NCBI GenBank assembly: GCA_000827205.1 | Contig: KN832564.1 | Span: 157,470-221,469 of the forward strand | Length of the DNA: 64,000 nt | Direction: 5' to 3' | Source of the DNA: Plicaturopsis crispa FD-325 SS-3 | Lineage: Eukaryota; Basidiomycota; Agaricomycetes; Amylocorticiales; Amylocorticiaceae | Shown here: positions 38,657 to 49,162 of the stretch, one piece after another | Numbering within the stretch: position 1 is the stretch's first letter | How the letters are laid out: each line of letters starts with the position of its first letter | Position numbers and translations under genes: made by a program | Notes under the pieces: generated by a model | Databases searched by the model: none | What the model saw: the letters and a program-made list of their open reading frames with translations, nothing else | Told to the model about the DNA's origin: nothing

Positions 38657-39153
38657 GGCTCGCTGGGCGTATTCGCCAGTTCAGCGTCACGGCCTCGCAA
38701 TTGGCCTTCGTCGATAGCCAGTACAAGGAAGCACTGATAAGAAACGCCAAAAGCTGTCAAAAACAAGATACCAGGCGAGATTCGCGTCGCCGTTTGTCGC
38801 GTTTGGACGCGATGCTCTTTGTGGCGCACAGACCAAACATATGACAATAACACGGTGGCGCGGGCGGTGTTGAGCAGGGAAGGTGGCACATGCGACAGCA
38901 AAAACGCATTGGGCGCATACATCGCTGTCTTCATATCCTGTCAAATAACGACCATTTCACGGCTCTGAATTGGCGTAGAATGTGCAAAGACGAGAGGCGA
39001 AACCGTAGTTATTGAACATCCAGTATATTCCTTTGCACGCGTCGACTGAACAGGCCAAATGACATCAGAGGATCGCGACAGGAACACGAAAGTGGCCAAG
39101 CCCAGCCGCCTACAATCGATGTAGCATCTTGAACTCTTCCTCTTACCACCACC
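38657..39153. promoter_or_regulatory. Divergent promoter region SMC3 / VIP1
   Basis: About 500 bp between divergent genes. ACGCGT at 39037-39042, an MBF-type cell-cycle box, lies here; yeast cohesin genes are G1/S regulated. No TATA box is seen. Confidence 0.4.
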
Positions 39154-40303
39154 ATGTCGACCACTCACACAGTTCACGTATGTCTGTCGACCTATCTTTC
39201 GGTGTAACGTGAATAATGGATGGCGCAGGTTACCGGCCTCAGCGCGGACACCACCAAGGAGAGCCTCAACGAGTTCTTCACGTACGTCTGCGAGCTACTG
39301 GCGCTTTGAACCAATTCCCTGACGATCCTTCATGGTGACAGGTTCTGCGGAAAGTACGCAATACATGCCCATTGTGTGTCCAAAGGACTGCACTGACGGT
39401 GCGCTCCAGGATCACCTCGATCGATGTCAAGGAGGGGGCCGCGGACGTGCACTTCGAGAAGCCATCCGCCGCCAAGACAGCGCTCATGGTGCGTCCACAC
39501 TTTTTCCACGTCAAGTGCTATGATGCGCGATCTGATCAATTTGGAGACAGCTGAACGGCGGGACTCTTGGTGGGTCACAGCTGACGGTCACGTCCGACAT
39601 CGAGCATGAAGACGGCGCAGCTGGCGAGGACGGTGCACCGATCGATCAGACTGACAAGCCTAGGGCAGGCAGTGCGTCCAATCTTCTGCATCCTCTTCGG
39701 TCGTGGTTGCTAAAACGTGGCATTAAGTCGCTGCCGAGTATCTCGCGAAGGGCTACCTCCTCCAGGACCACATCCTCCAGCGTGCAATCGAGATCGATAG
39801 TGCGCATCTTCTTCCTCACTACCATATCCCGGATCATCTTATTCACTTGTGGATGCAGGCAAGCAAGGCATATCGAAACGATTCCTCAACTACATTCAGG
39901 GCGTCGACACCTCCCTCGGCGCACGCGCCCTCGGGCCCGACCAGACGATATCCGGGAAAGTGCAGTCCCACATCGCCGCGGCGACGCAGCAGGCAAAGTC
40001 CGTCGACGAGCAGAAGGGCTACTCCAAGACCGCTAGCGACGTGCGTACCCCTTTACTCCTCCAATTCCCCATTCCTCACACTGAACGTGTTTGCTGACTG
40101 CACATGAATAGTACTACACGAAGGCGCTGTCGTCCCCGCTCGGCCAGCGCGTGCGCTCGTTCTACACGACCACCTCGAAGCAGGTGCTCGATATCCACGA
40201 GGAGGCGCGCCGCATCGCCGAAGCGCAGAAGGCGGCGGCTGCTACTACCGCTGCGGGTGCGGGCACTGCTCCCGCTGCTGCCGTGCCCGAGAAGAGCGTG
40301 TAG
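39154..40303 (+). CDS. Vip1-type RRM protein
   Basis: Multi-exon gene, about 250 residues. The N-terminus is an RRM: MSTTHTVHVTGLSADTTKES, then LNEFFTFCGKITSIDVKEG and ADVHFEKPSAAKTALMLNGG, with RNP-like strands VHVTGL and DVHFEKP. It continues with an acidic linker, then AAEYLAKGYLLQDHILQRAI, RFLNYIQGVDTSLG and SFYTTTSKQVLDIHEEARRI, and an Ala-rich end (VPEKSV). This is the layout of the fungal Vip1 family, described as RNA-binding or actin-cytoskeleton associated; its biochemical role is poorly defined. Introns are small; two are needed around the AAEYLAKG exon, where GT donors restore the frame. Confidence 0.85.
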
Positions 40304-40826
40304 ATGCCCACCCCCCAGGTACTGACTCCTGGGTGTCACATGTGTCCTCTTGATGTCCCCCACACACGCGCGCCTCCTCACTTCTGCTAGTTACTATTGA
40401 CTCGATTATTGTTCTCGCGCCTCGTTTGTAGTATCTGTTGTACTTCCTATCGGGAATATCTGCGTCGGACATATTTGTATTCCTCCTGGTAGAGACACGT
40501 ACATATACCTCTTGAAATGATTTCTGATGTCCGAGGACCTTGTGACACTCACTGAATAGCGAGCGATCAATCTTGTGGTTGAGGACAAGGCTAGCTGAAT
40601 ATGTGGGTCCTTGTGTATTGTTATGGGCGCTTCTGTGGCGCCTCCATCATTGTATGGAAATCTTAACAATTAGCGAGAAAGAACAAGGGCGACACCAAGA
40701 TGGGTCTGTCTGGAATTCTGAAATATAAAATGGCTGGGCAAAAGTCATACCCATCTATCACAGTCGCACCGCACAATTCAACGATTACCGAAATCCAATA
40801 GTACACCCCACTCCATTCAACACACC
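40304..40826 (+). promoter_or_regulatory. SET gene C upstream region
   Basis: Non-coding spacer. TATGTGGGTCC at about 40600 begins a block of about 25 bp also found upstream of SET gene A. A TATAAAA box lies at 40724-40730. Confidence 0.5.
40724..40730 (+). promoter_or_regulatory. TATA box of SET gene C
   Basis: TATAAAA about 100 bp before the start codon. Confidence 0.5.
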
Positions 40827-42073
40827 ATGGCCAACAAAAAGCGCTCGGGTACCAAGAACAACAAGGGTACCGCACTGGCAAAAGCCGACCCCGGCCTCAC
40901 CAATGCCCTCTCGCCGTACAACAAACACCTAGTGCACACCGCTACCACGCCGCACGGCGAGCAACGCGTCCGCGAAGTCGTCTACCCCACCGGCATGTGC
41001 GGCCAGATCTTCAACGACACCCCCATCATCGAATGCCTCTGGCCCGGGTCCGCGCTGCCGCCGAACCCCCGCTGGCCGCGCGAGCAGCGGTTCGAAATCA
41101 CCGCCATCCCCGGGCGCGGCGAGGGCATGCGCGCGACGGCGGACATCGCGCCGGGCGAGGCCATCGTCGTAGAGTACCCCATCCTCGCGATCCCCGCGTC
41201 GACGGGCGCGGACCCGGCGTACCGCAAGCAGATATTCGATATGATTTTCGAGCGCGTGCGCGATGCTGAGCACCGCGCGGAATTGTATGGGCTGGCGAAT
41301 TGTAAGCCGCCGGAGGCGTGCCCTAGGGAGGAGGGCATCGTGCGCACGAATGGGATCGGGATCCAGTTGCACGCGCCGCCGGGGACGTCCGAGCTGGGCA
41401 GGACGGCGTCGGCCGTGTTCCTGAAGACCTCGAAATGCAACCACAGGTGAGTCCGTTAGTCTTCCGCGTGGTATACAGAGCCGCTAACATGCGGATGTGC
41501 GTCGCCAGCTGCGTAAACAACGCATCGTATAAATGGGACGTACACACCTTCACGCTCACGCTGCACGCGGTGAAGCCCATTCGCGCGGGCGAAGAGATCA
41601 CGATAACGTACATCTCGACTCTCGCGAGCTCGCGCGCGGATAGACGGAAGGCGCTCAAGGAGCGCTACCTCTTCCACTGCGAATGCCCCGGCTGCGCACT
41701 GCCCACGCCAAAGGACGTCAAGGCGAGCGACAGCCGGCGCACGGCGCTCGAGAATTGGGACTTTAAGCGCCCACCGCTCGAAATCAGAGTGCGGGACCTG
41801 TCGAAGAGGGAGCACCTGCTCATCGATTACAAGCTGTCGGTGGCGATGTACGAGAAGGAGGGGCTGCAGGGATACGGGCAGTATCCGGCGCAGATTTTGA
41901 AGATCGCGTTCATCTATGCCCGCACTGCAGACCTGGACAACTTTAGAATCTGGATGAAGAAAGCGATGGAGGTGCTGTGGGCGCAGCAGGAGAAAGAACA
42001 TCTGGCACGGGCCACGTCGGCAATCATGGATCCACAGTCGTTTGCGTTGTGGGGTGTAGACCTGAGAGTGTAG
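40827..42073 (+). CDS. SET-domain protein, paralog C
   Basis: Two exons (40827-41446, 41509-42073; 1185 nt, 394 residues). SET core GRGEGMRATADIAPGEAIVV, EEGIVRTNGIGIQ, split motif NHSCVNN (canonical Pro replaced by Asn), GEEITITYISTL with catalytic Tyr, post-SET FHCECPGCALP, and C-terminus FALWGVDLRV. The intron has an ordinary GT donor (GTGAGT), unlike the three other copies. Third positions are strongly G/C. Start MANKKRSGTKNNKGT matches paralog B, supporting this Met. A protein lysine methyltransferase role is expected, but loss of the Pro in NHSCxPN makes activity uncertain. Confidence 0.9.
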
Positions 42074-42595
42074 ACGGAGTAGACTCTTCGGAGGTGTATA
42101 TTATTACCGTATATATGCTGTGTGACGCGAGGCGACTCCGGGGAGCATGAAGCATGGGGTGGGCAGTATTAGCTTGCCTATCTCGCCCTCAGAGTGAGCG
42201 ACTCGTATAGTGAGCGACTTGTTCTGTGAGAAGGGGACCAGTGGCAGTACGACAATCATGCAATGGACAGACTCGAGAAAAAGAAAGTACATACGAATTG
42301 CGAAGGGTTTTATTCCTCATGGTCTCCCAAGAACCGAATCATCAGGATGGCGATGCACTGGCAGGCCGAGGTCCCTACGGTGCACCGGGCATACAAGGGT
42401 GCGCGAGCCTCGGTGAGCACTCCGTCGAGTCCGGTCAAGATGCTATAATAGTAGCTGCATAGGCGCCGGTGAGACTTCTCTCATAACGATTGACGCGGAT
42501 TACGATGAGTTTATCAAGAACAATAACAAAGGAAGACACACTGTATAAAGGTCGCTCAATCTTGAAAGCCAAGGCCCTCATTCCTACCCGTCCTC
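42074..42595 (+). other. Spacer between SET genes C and D
   Basis: Non-coding, about 520 bp. The 3' side of C (TTCGGAGG..., GGGGAGCATG) and the following TTCTGTGAGAAGGGG block are echoed downstream of D, showing that spacer and gene were duplicated as one unit. A TATA box at 42544 serves gene D. Confidence 0.55.
42544..42550 (+). promoter_or_regulatory. TATA box of SET gene D
   Basis: TATAAAG 52 bp before the start codon. Confidence 0.5.
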
Positions 42596-43894
42596 GTGAA
42601 CGACGCACCCCACGCAATACAACACGCTATGCCTACCAAAAAGCGTACTGGCGCCAAGAACAAAAGGCATGGTGCACTGAAGGCCGAAACAGCCACTCCC
42701 AATAATCCTACTCACCGTGGAAGTACCGCATTAACATCTCCTTCTGCCTCTGACCCCTCATCCGCGTGGGATGAGTACAGAGTCCGGGAAATCGTTTACC
42801 GCACCGGTATGCGGGGCCAGATCATGAACACCACGCCGATCATCGAGTGTCTATGGCCCGGGCACGCACTGCCCCCCTGCCCAGACTGGCCAGACGAATC
42901 GCGATTTGAAATCGTCGCAATGGACGGGAAGGGGGAAGGCATGCGCGCGACGAAGGACATCGCGCCTGGCGAAGTCATTGTCGTCGAGTATCCCATCGTC
43001 TCCATCCCGTATATGACTAGCACCTCGCAGAAGACCCGCAAGGAGCAATTGGATTCGATCTTCGAGCGTGTCCGCGACCCTGAACACCGTGCCGAGCTGC
43101 TCGGCCTCGCGAACTGCAAGCCGCCCGAGGTGTGCCCGCGGGAGGAGGGCATCGTGCGCACGAACGGGATCGCCATCTATCCGCGCGTGCCACCCGGAAC
43201 GTCAGAGGCAAACAGGATAGCGTCGGGCGTATTTCTGAAGATCTCGAAGTGCAACCATAGGCAAGCATGTTTACCTACCGTGTATTGCGACTGCGTACGA
43301 GCTGCTAACGTACGCGTGTGCGTTTCTAGCTGTGCGTTCAATGCGTCATATAAATGGGATGTGCACACCTTCACGCTCAAGCTGTATGCGGTGAAGCCCA
43401 TCCGCGCGGGCGAGGAAATCACGATAACGTACATCGGGACCCTCGCGAGCTCGCGCGCGGATAGGCGGAAGGTGCTCAAGGAGCGGTATTTCTTCGAATG
43501 CGAGTGCTCCGGCTGTGCACTGCCCACGCCGAAGGACGTGAAGGCGAGCGACAGCCGACGCACTGCGCTCCAAGACTGGGAGTCGAAACGCCCACCTCTG
43601 GACATCAGAGTGCGAGACCTGTCCAAGAGGGAGCAGCTTCTCATCGACTATAAGCTGGCGATAGCGATGTACGAGAAGGAAGGGCTGCAGGGAGACGGAC
43701 AATATCCGGCACTGATGTTAAATCTCGCGTTCATCTATGCCCGCACTGCAGACATCGACAACTTCAGACTCTGGATGGGGAACGCGAAAGAGCAGCTGAG
43801 GATGCAGCACGAAGAAGAGCATCTACAGCGTGCCACGGCGGCACTCCAGGATCCAAAGTCGTTTGCGTTGTGGGGTGTGGACCTGAGGGTGTAG
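42596..43894 (+). CDS. SET-domain protein, paralog D
   Basis: Two exons (42596-43260, 43330-43894; 1230 nt, 409 residues). Closest to C, including the end FALWGVDLRV. SET core GKGEGMRATKDIAPGEVIVV, EEGIVRTNGIAIY, split motif NHSCAFN (Pro replaced by Phe), GEEITITYIGTL with catalytic Tyr, post-SET FECECSGCALP. The 69-nt intron has a GC donor (ATAG/GCAAGC); it is a multiple of three without a stop, so an unspliced transcript would also be readable but would lose NHSC. The upstream Met (MNDAPHAIQHAM) is in frame; the second Met (MPTKKRTGAKNK, 42629) aligns better with the paralogs and may be the true start. Confidence 0.9.
   Translation: MNDAPHAIQHAMPTKKRTGAKNKRHGALKAETATPNNPTHRGSTALTSPSASDPSSAWDEYRVREIVYRTGMRGQIMNTTPIIECLWPGHALPPCPDWPDESRFEIVAMDGKGEGMRATKDIAPGEVIVVEYPIVSIPYMTSTSQKTRKEQLDSIFERVRDPEHRAELLGLANCKPPEVCPREEGIVRTNGIAIYPRVPPGTSEANRIASGVFLKISKCNHRQACLPTVYCDCVRAANVRVCVSSCAFNASYKWDVHTFTLKLYAVKPIRAGEEITITYIGTLASSRADRRKVLKERYFFECECSGCALPTPKDVKASDSRRTALQDWESKRPPLDIRVRDLSKREQLLIDYKLAIAMYEKEGLQGDGQYPALMLNLAFIYARTADIDNFRLWMGNAKEQLRMQHEEEHLQRATAALQDPKSFALWGVDLRV
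43261..43329 (+). other. GC-AG intron in SET gene D
   Basis: 69 nt, GCAAGC to TCTAG, same position as in A, B and C. Splicing yields NHSCAFNASYKWDV, aligned with the paralogs; retention adds 23 residues in the catalytic core. Confidence 0.8.
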
Positions 43895-44447
43895 ACCAAG
43901 CTAAGCTGTTCGGAGGGGTAGATACCATATGCATGATGTATGTCGTCGCGGGGAGCATGTAGCGGTATGTCGAGTATTTGCTTTCCTCTTTTGACAGCAA
44001 TCTTGATCAGGTTGATTGAGTTCTGTGAAGAGGGTGCAAGTGTCAAGGTCAGACAATGAACACATTCGACAAACGAAATACAAACCGATTGCTTAACAGT
44101 GATCACATCCCGACACGAACTAGCAGTGCTAGATGACAGGCAACGTCCAGGATGCATGCGTCCAGGATAAATAGTCCCTACCCTTCGTCGAGTTCCCATT
44201 CTCAGGCTGCGCCCCTTGTCGGCGACAAAGCGGCGACAAAGACCGCAGGGAGTGCCAAGTTTGGCTCAGCGCACTAAAAGCCGTCATGCGATAGGGACAA
44301 GCTTCACGCCCTTCGAGCAATGATAAGTTCTGGTGCATCGATTTTGACATGGGTATGTCCGCCGTGAAAGCCCCTTCCTGGAATAAAGATAAAGTAGGTC
44401 AGTCTCGTTCCAGCATGCATCATTCCTCCCCCTCAACACCACACGCC
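43895..44447 (+). other. Spacer between SET gene D and SET stump
   Basis: About 550 bp non-coding. The 3' flank of D resembles that of C, and TCAAGGTCAGACA (about 44044) resembles a block upstream of SET gene A. Confidence 0.5.
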
Positions 44448-44600
44448 ATGGCCAAAAAGAAAATGCGTACCCCGCGCACGACTAAGCCCCGAATCCCCAG
44501 TCGTATCCCACCTGAACTCGGTATTAACGACGAGACACCCTTGCCGCGCGAGTTTATGTCCAGGTACGCATCGAGCTACAATGAGCTCGGAGTCGCATGA
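44448..44600 (+). pseudogene. 5' stump of a fifth SET gene (E)
   Basis: A 50-codon frame beginning MAKKKMRTPRTTKPRIPSRI and continuing NDETPLPREFMSRYASSYNE before a stop. This matches the N-terminus of SET gene A (DDETPFPPELTSAYASNKKE) but not those of B, C or D. Nothing of the SET core follows; 155 bp later the methyltransferase gene ends on the opposite strand. Spacing from the start of D (1.85 kb) equals one tandem unit, so this is the remnant of another unit whose 3' part was lost. Confidence 0.7.
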
Positions 44601-44755
44601 TTGTATACATCCCAACGCTGTAGACACGTCACGATTTCTGCTAAGCTCGGGACTTTAAATAGTGCAATAATTGGATATGCTATGTGCGTACTGATTCGAC
44701 GAGACTTTGGACGATTATCCGAGCACCAATTTTCTGTAGCAAACGCGCGGAAAGT

Positions 44756-45777
44756 CTACGCCGCCGCGGTTTCGCCGTCCCAGATGGCAACAAATCGCAG
44801 GCGCGTGTAGATCATGGCCCACTTTCCGTTTCCATCCATGCAGCTCACTCGGCACGCCTCTACCACTTCGTCGATGATAGAATCGGCTTCCGCATCGCTG
44901 AAGTCCTTCAGGAACGAGCTGCGCACGAAAAGGCGAATCCAGTCTCCCAGTCCACCCGGGGTCGACAGCGGGGTAAACCGAGGAGTGAGCGAGACATGAG
45001 TTGGGCGGAATGACGCCGCTTGTAGCAGCTAAATAGATAGGGCCAGACGTGAGATTATGTCGATGAATAATCGAACAAGGCGCACCTCTGAGTATTCATC
45101 TACGGAGGGGAAAAACCACGGATCGAGTTTCTCAGGGTCGTAACCGCGCTGTTTCAGTACGTGGTGGATAGCGGAACGCACACCTAAGTCATAGGACATC
45201 AGGACCATACTACACCCTTGTTGACCAATCTTGTACCCACCGATGCAATTTGTGAAACCGCCCATTTCTCCGACGAAACGCCCACCCTGTTTCAGCACCT
45301 TACTCACGCCCGTGAGGACTCCTAGCGGGTCGCGTTTGCACCAATGCAGAGTCGCGTTGGTGAACACCGCGTCATATCCCTTGGTCGGGGCGGCGAATCC
45401 ATCTGGAAATTCGAGGGCTTGTGCATCACACAAGAATGCATTCGGCAGACCGTTTGCACGCGCTTTTTCGATCTGTAGAGTGAATCTAAATAACGGTAGG
45501 TGCTAGTACGGTGCCAATATGTTCTTACCATGCTTTCGCTAGCATCCACTCCGGCGACGAGACCTGTCGAGCCAACTACCTTCTGTATCTCGATGGAGAC
45601 TTCTCCACTCCCGCATCCGAGGTCGAGTATGCGCTCCCCAGGCTGCGCATTGAGCAAATCGAGGATAGGTGCGGTGAACGCAGGAGAGTAGACGAAAGAC
45701 GCGGTTTTGTTGTAGGTCTTCGCGGACCACCCGGTCGAATCGACCTCCGTTTGGCTGCTAGACTCGGGAGTAGACAT
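44756..45777 (-). CDS. SAM-dependent methyltransferase
   Basis: Three to four exons, about 280 residues. The start MSTPESSSQTEVDSTGWSAK leads into YNKTASFVYSPAFTAPILDL and the class I motif ILDLGCGSGEVSIEIQ (motif I). Then come GVDASESM (motif II acidic residue) and a DAQALEF motif, TNATLHWCKRDPLGVLTGVS (post-motif) and VLKQGGRFVGEMGG. The C-terminus (RFTPLSTPGGLGDWIRLFV; WAMIYTRLRFVAIWDGETAA) is typical of fungal trans-aconitate-methyltransferase-like proteins. Substrate unknown; a small molecule is likely. The stop at 44756 lies close to the SET stump. Confidence 0.88.
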
Positions 45778-47439
45778 TGGTCTGATACCTCAGACCATGA
45801 AACGCGTTAGGCCATTTATACGGCGGGTACAACATAGCATATCATCTGGTATGGCAGGTACCAGGAATGTGACTTGGATTGCAGCCTACACGTCGGCCGT
45901 CAGTCGGTCGGCCGATGGCTGATAAGCGCCAACTGGTTATACATCTTGACAGCAGAGTCATGAACGTTTAGACAAGCAAGATGTAGACCAGGAGAGACGG
46001 CAGCCGCAAGTCTACGACGAAAGTACACCGCCGGGGAAATCCCATGCCCTATGGTTGCCCGCGGCCGGTTTTCCCGATTGAGTCCGTGCCGGCGCCAACG
46101 GGGAACGATTCCGTTGTTGCCAGGCTGATGCCTGCGCGCCTGATGCCCATACGGCGCCAGGACTAACCCTAACCCTACAGTACGCTAGGAGGGCCGTAGG
46201 CCCGTAGCATGTCGTCCTCGTCGTCCTCTTCCTCGAGCTTCATCAATAATTATGCTTACAATTTGGTGAAAATCATTGATATTAATACTGTGTAAAGAAT
46301 ACATTATGGTACGCTGCCGCAATACGGGTGTGCCTAGTCCGCCGCCCGCGCGAAACCCTCCCATAACCATGGCGCTGCATACGTGGCGTGCACGCTACAC
46401 TCATCCGCCCAGCTCCCTAGCCATTCCTCGCATGGGGACGCCGTGACGCCGTCGCGGTACAACGCCCGAAGTTAAATCCCATTCCTGCCACGAAGAAACG
46501 TAGAAAAAATTAGCAAGACTCGAGAAACATAGATCCAGATGACGCACCAATTATAGTCAGAATATCCTTCAGCTTGAAGCAGGACGATTCGGCTCAGAAA
46601 GCGAGGGTAGCGACAGCGCAACGCGCTGAGTCGAGGTGGTGGGCAACGGGAGTGGTGGGAGGCAAGAGCCACGTCACAAGTGGCGATTGCCAGCGCTCCT
46701 CCTACGGACCTTTCCCACGGTCACTTAACGACTCAGCTTTGCTGAACTTCGTCTCTATAGGCGTGCACCGTTCATTGTGTACCCTCAGGAATGCAAAATT
46801 TGTTTCAGAAAGATTGCTTATGAGCTAATACTGCATGGAGCACATGCTTCTTGTTGCAACACAGTAGAACAGCCATGGCTTGTACTGTACCAGTACACTT
46901 ACTTACTGTACGACAGTTCGAGAGAAAAAAATACAAGTCAAATCCTGATGCCCGACTGGCGCCAGCCTGGCACCAGCCTGACGCCAAATATCCCGACGCC
47001 CAGACGGCATCAGTCCGAATCGCAGGGGGAAGCGGCTTCGAGCCATCGGGGCATCGGCAATATTTTGCCACGATTATTCCAAAACGAGGCGCCTGCGGCG
47101 ACGGGTCAAATTTGCCGGATTGTTACCGAATATGTATGAATCGGTGTTCCGGCCCAGGCGAAGTTGGCAATAACGTACTTTTGCTGGCCGGGCATGACTT
47201 CCCAAACGGTGGTGTAAGTACACGCGAACGTTGTAGCAATCGGGCTTATCGCATACAAAATCGGCCGACTTCGGACTTCTTACGGACATACGTTTGACGG
47301 ACAACTTGAACTGGAAGGACATTTCGTGCATCCATACCTGCGACAAAGCTACAGCTATAGTCTAGAGTCAAGGTGTAATTATGCGACACGATAAAATACA
47401 GGTACATCATGTCAGGAATACGGCGCCAAGATGCGGCTG
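45778..47439. other. 1.6 kb gene-poor tract with short repeats
   Basis: No gene recognised. It contains two copies of CCTGATGCCC-N4-GGCGCCAG (46139 and 46944), a further GGCGCCA at about 46090, and a telomere-like CTAACCCTAACCCTA at 46163-46177. Composition swings between GC-rich and AT-rich blocks. This looks like decayed repeat DNA, but no terminal repeats, target duplications or transposase remnants could be seen. Confidence 0.35.
46163..46177. repeat. Interstitial telomere-like tract
   Basis: CTAACCCTAACCCTA, two and a half units of the TTAGGG-type repeat on the complementary strand. Too short to be a telomere; it can arise from break repair or chance. Confidence 0.5.
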
Positions 47440-48717
47440 CTATGGGACTGTCTTTTCCTCGTTCACGGACCTATCCCTAGAAGAGATATCGTCACACTGA
47501 GTGTGCGACTGCGCGACCATTGAAAGATTCCCTGACGGGAGGGTCACGGACTCCGTCAAGAACGTGTCCGTTGGGTTGACGAAGACAATACTTCGTTTCC
47601 GCCGCCGTCGCGTGCAGCCGTCCTCCCTCGAAGCTGCGTGCCATGGAAAAGTCACCTCGGTCGGGGAGTCTCTCAGTCCGTGGTCGTCCGCCCAGCGCCC
47701 TTCCGCCATCCACACGGTGGCAAATACGACACCGATGATGTTAAAATGGAAGTTAACCGATTCGATGTATATCGCCACGATATACATGTCTGGGCGCGAT
47801 AGGAAGATGGCGAGCTGCAGGACGTTGAAGATCACGGGGAAGACAAAGTTCGACACCGATATCCAGAACAGTGATTTGATTTTATCGGACACACTGTCTA
47901 AAACGCCGTCAGATATCTGGCATCGGCGCGAGAGAGCGTACGTACGATCGGACCGCCATGATGCCCAGGAGTGTACATGGGACAGGAAGACGCAGGAGGT
48001 GAAGCTGCGGAGCATATTAATGAGTATCCAGGATCCATGTCACGCTGAGATCAAAAGAGTGAAGACTCGTACATGTCGATGAACACCTGCAAAGACCATT
48101 CAATTGTCACGCAGGGCAGTCGCGACGTCACTACGACCATAGCGGTACCTGCTCCGGTGCTAGTATTTGCCAGCTGGAGCATATGCTGCGCGTAATTCAC
48201 TATAAAGATGCTGCCGTTTATGAGCCGACCGATTGTGACCAAGATTGGGACACCAATGATGAAGAGAAACCGCGCGCGCGAGGTCTGGCGGAGCGGGGAG
48301 ACTGCATAGAGCCTGAGGATGAGGATGGCGTCTGCGAGCGTTGGGACTATGCCGGCCAATGATGACATGACGATGACGATGCTATCCTTCAAAGGAACGG
48401 TTGGTGATCTCAATGTGTGGACCTAAGCGCAAATTATGAGCTGTAGCACCCCACAGACGGAACTGGCACACCTGTTCATAGACGTTGATCACCCCACCCG
48501 CAATGCTAAGTAAGATCGCCGCCACATTCAAGATGAAGATCGGCTTTCGCCGCATGGACGGGGTAGAGAAAAATAAAAGAGCGACGAGCATTACGAGCAG
48601 GACAGAGGACATCGTAGACGCGATCAGCAGAAACGGTAGCGCTGCATCAATTGAAGCCAGAAAATTGGTGCCAGGGGGCGGAAAAATAGGCTGTGTATCT
48701 GTCGAGCTGGCTGACAT
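47440..48717 (-). CDS. Seven-transmembrane protein, fungal receptor-like
   Basis: Three exons, about 370 residues. It starts MSASSTDTQPIFPPPGTN. Seven hydrophobic segments can be read: FLLIASTMSSVLLVMLVALL, PIFILNVAAILLSIAGGVI, IVIVMSSLAGIVPTLADAIL, FLFIIGVPILVTIGRLINGS, a segment around TIEWSLQVFIDMYTSCVF, SLFWISVSNFVFPVIFNVLQ, and FHFNIIGVVFATVWM. A cytoplasmic Ser/Thr-rich tail of about 70 residues follows, ending EEKTVP. This layout recurs in mushroom 7TM families and resembles STE3-like or other fungal GPCRs, but no diagnostic motif identifies the ligand or G-protein coupling. Charged loops after TM2 and TM4 (MRRKP, RQTSRAR) fit cytoplasmic positions. Confidence 0.75.
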
Positions 48718-49162
48718 GGTGCGAACGAGGCATGGGCAGCGACCAGCGAGTACCGTGTCACGTTTGAGCTCGCCAGGGGTAAAGAAAAGCGGGAGTGATT
48801 GCCTTGCAGGACATATAAGTAGTGAGCTACACCGACCGATCAACGGTGATAAAATGACGTACGCGTAGCAAAGATAACGCCAGCGGCCAGGGTAGTGTTC
48901 TATGTAATAGTGGTAATAAAATCAGTGCATGTAAGTAGTCGATAACACTAACACAACCTCACCATGGTGCGGGGCTATTAGCGTTGTCGAAGGGATGTGT
49001 ATCATGATGCAGAAGACGCACCTTGATAAATTGTCATGGGAAGTCGGGCACTGTCTGAAAAGCGGGCCGCGCACTGTCCATATGATTGAGATGGATAGCA
49101 CTATGTTCAACGTGCACATCAAAATATCGAATGCCTTGCACGCACGAGGGTCCCTAGAGGCA
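48718..49162. other. Intergenic region upstream of 7TM gene
   Basis: 445 bp, non-coding. The open frames here are continuations of the neighbouring genes' antisense. Confidence 0.4.

Noticed and set aside
42596-43894. SET gene D read as one uninterrupted 432-codon gene
   Set aside because: The in-frame 69-nt stretch matches the intron of paralogs A-C and interrupts NHSC; splicing gives the conserved motif.
44349-44447. Longer start for the SET stump (33 codons upstream)
   Set aside because: The upstream codons do not resemble any paralog N-terminus; MAKKK aligns with the starts of the other copies.
46163-46177. Telomere end
   Set aside because: Only two and a half repeat units with unique sequence on both sides.
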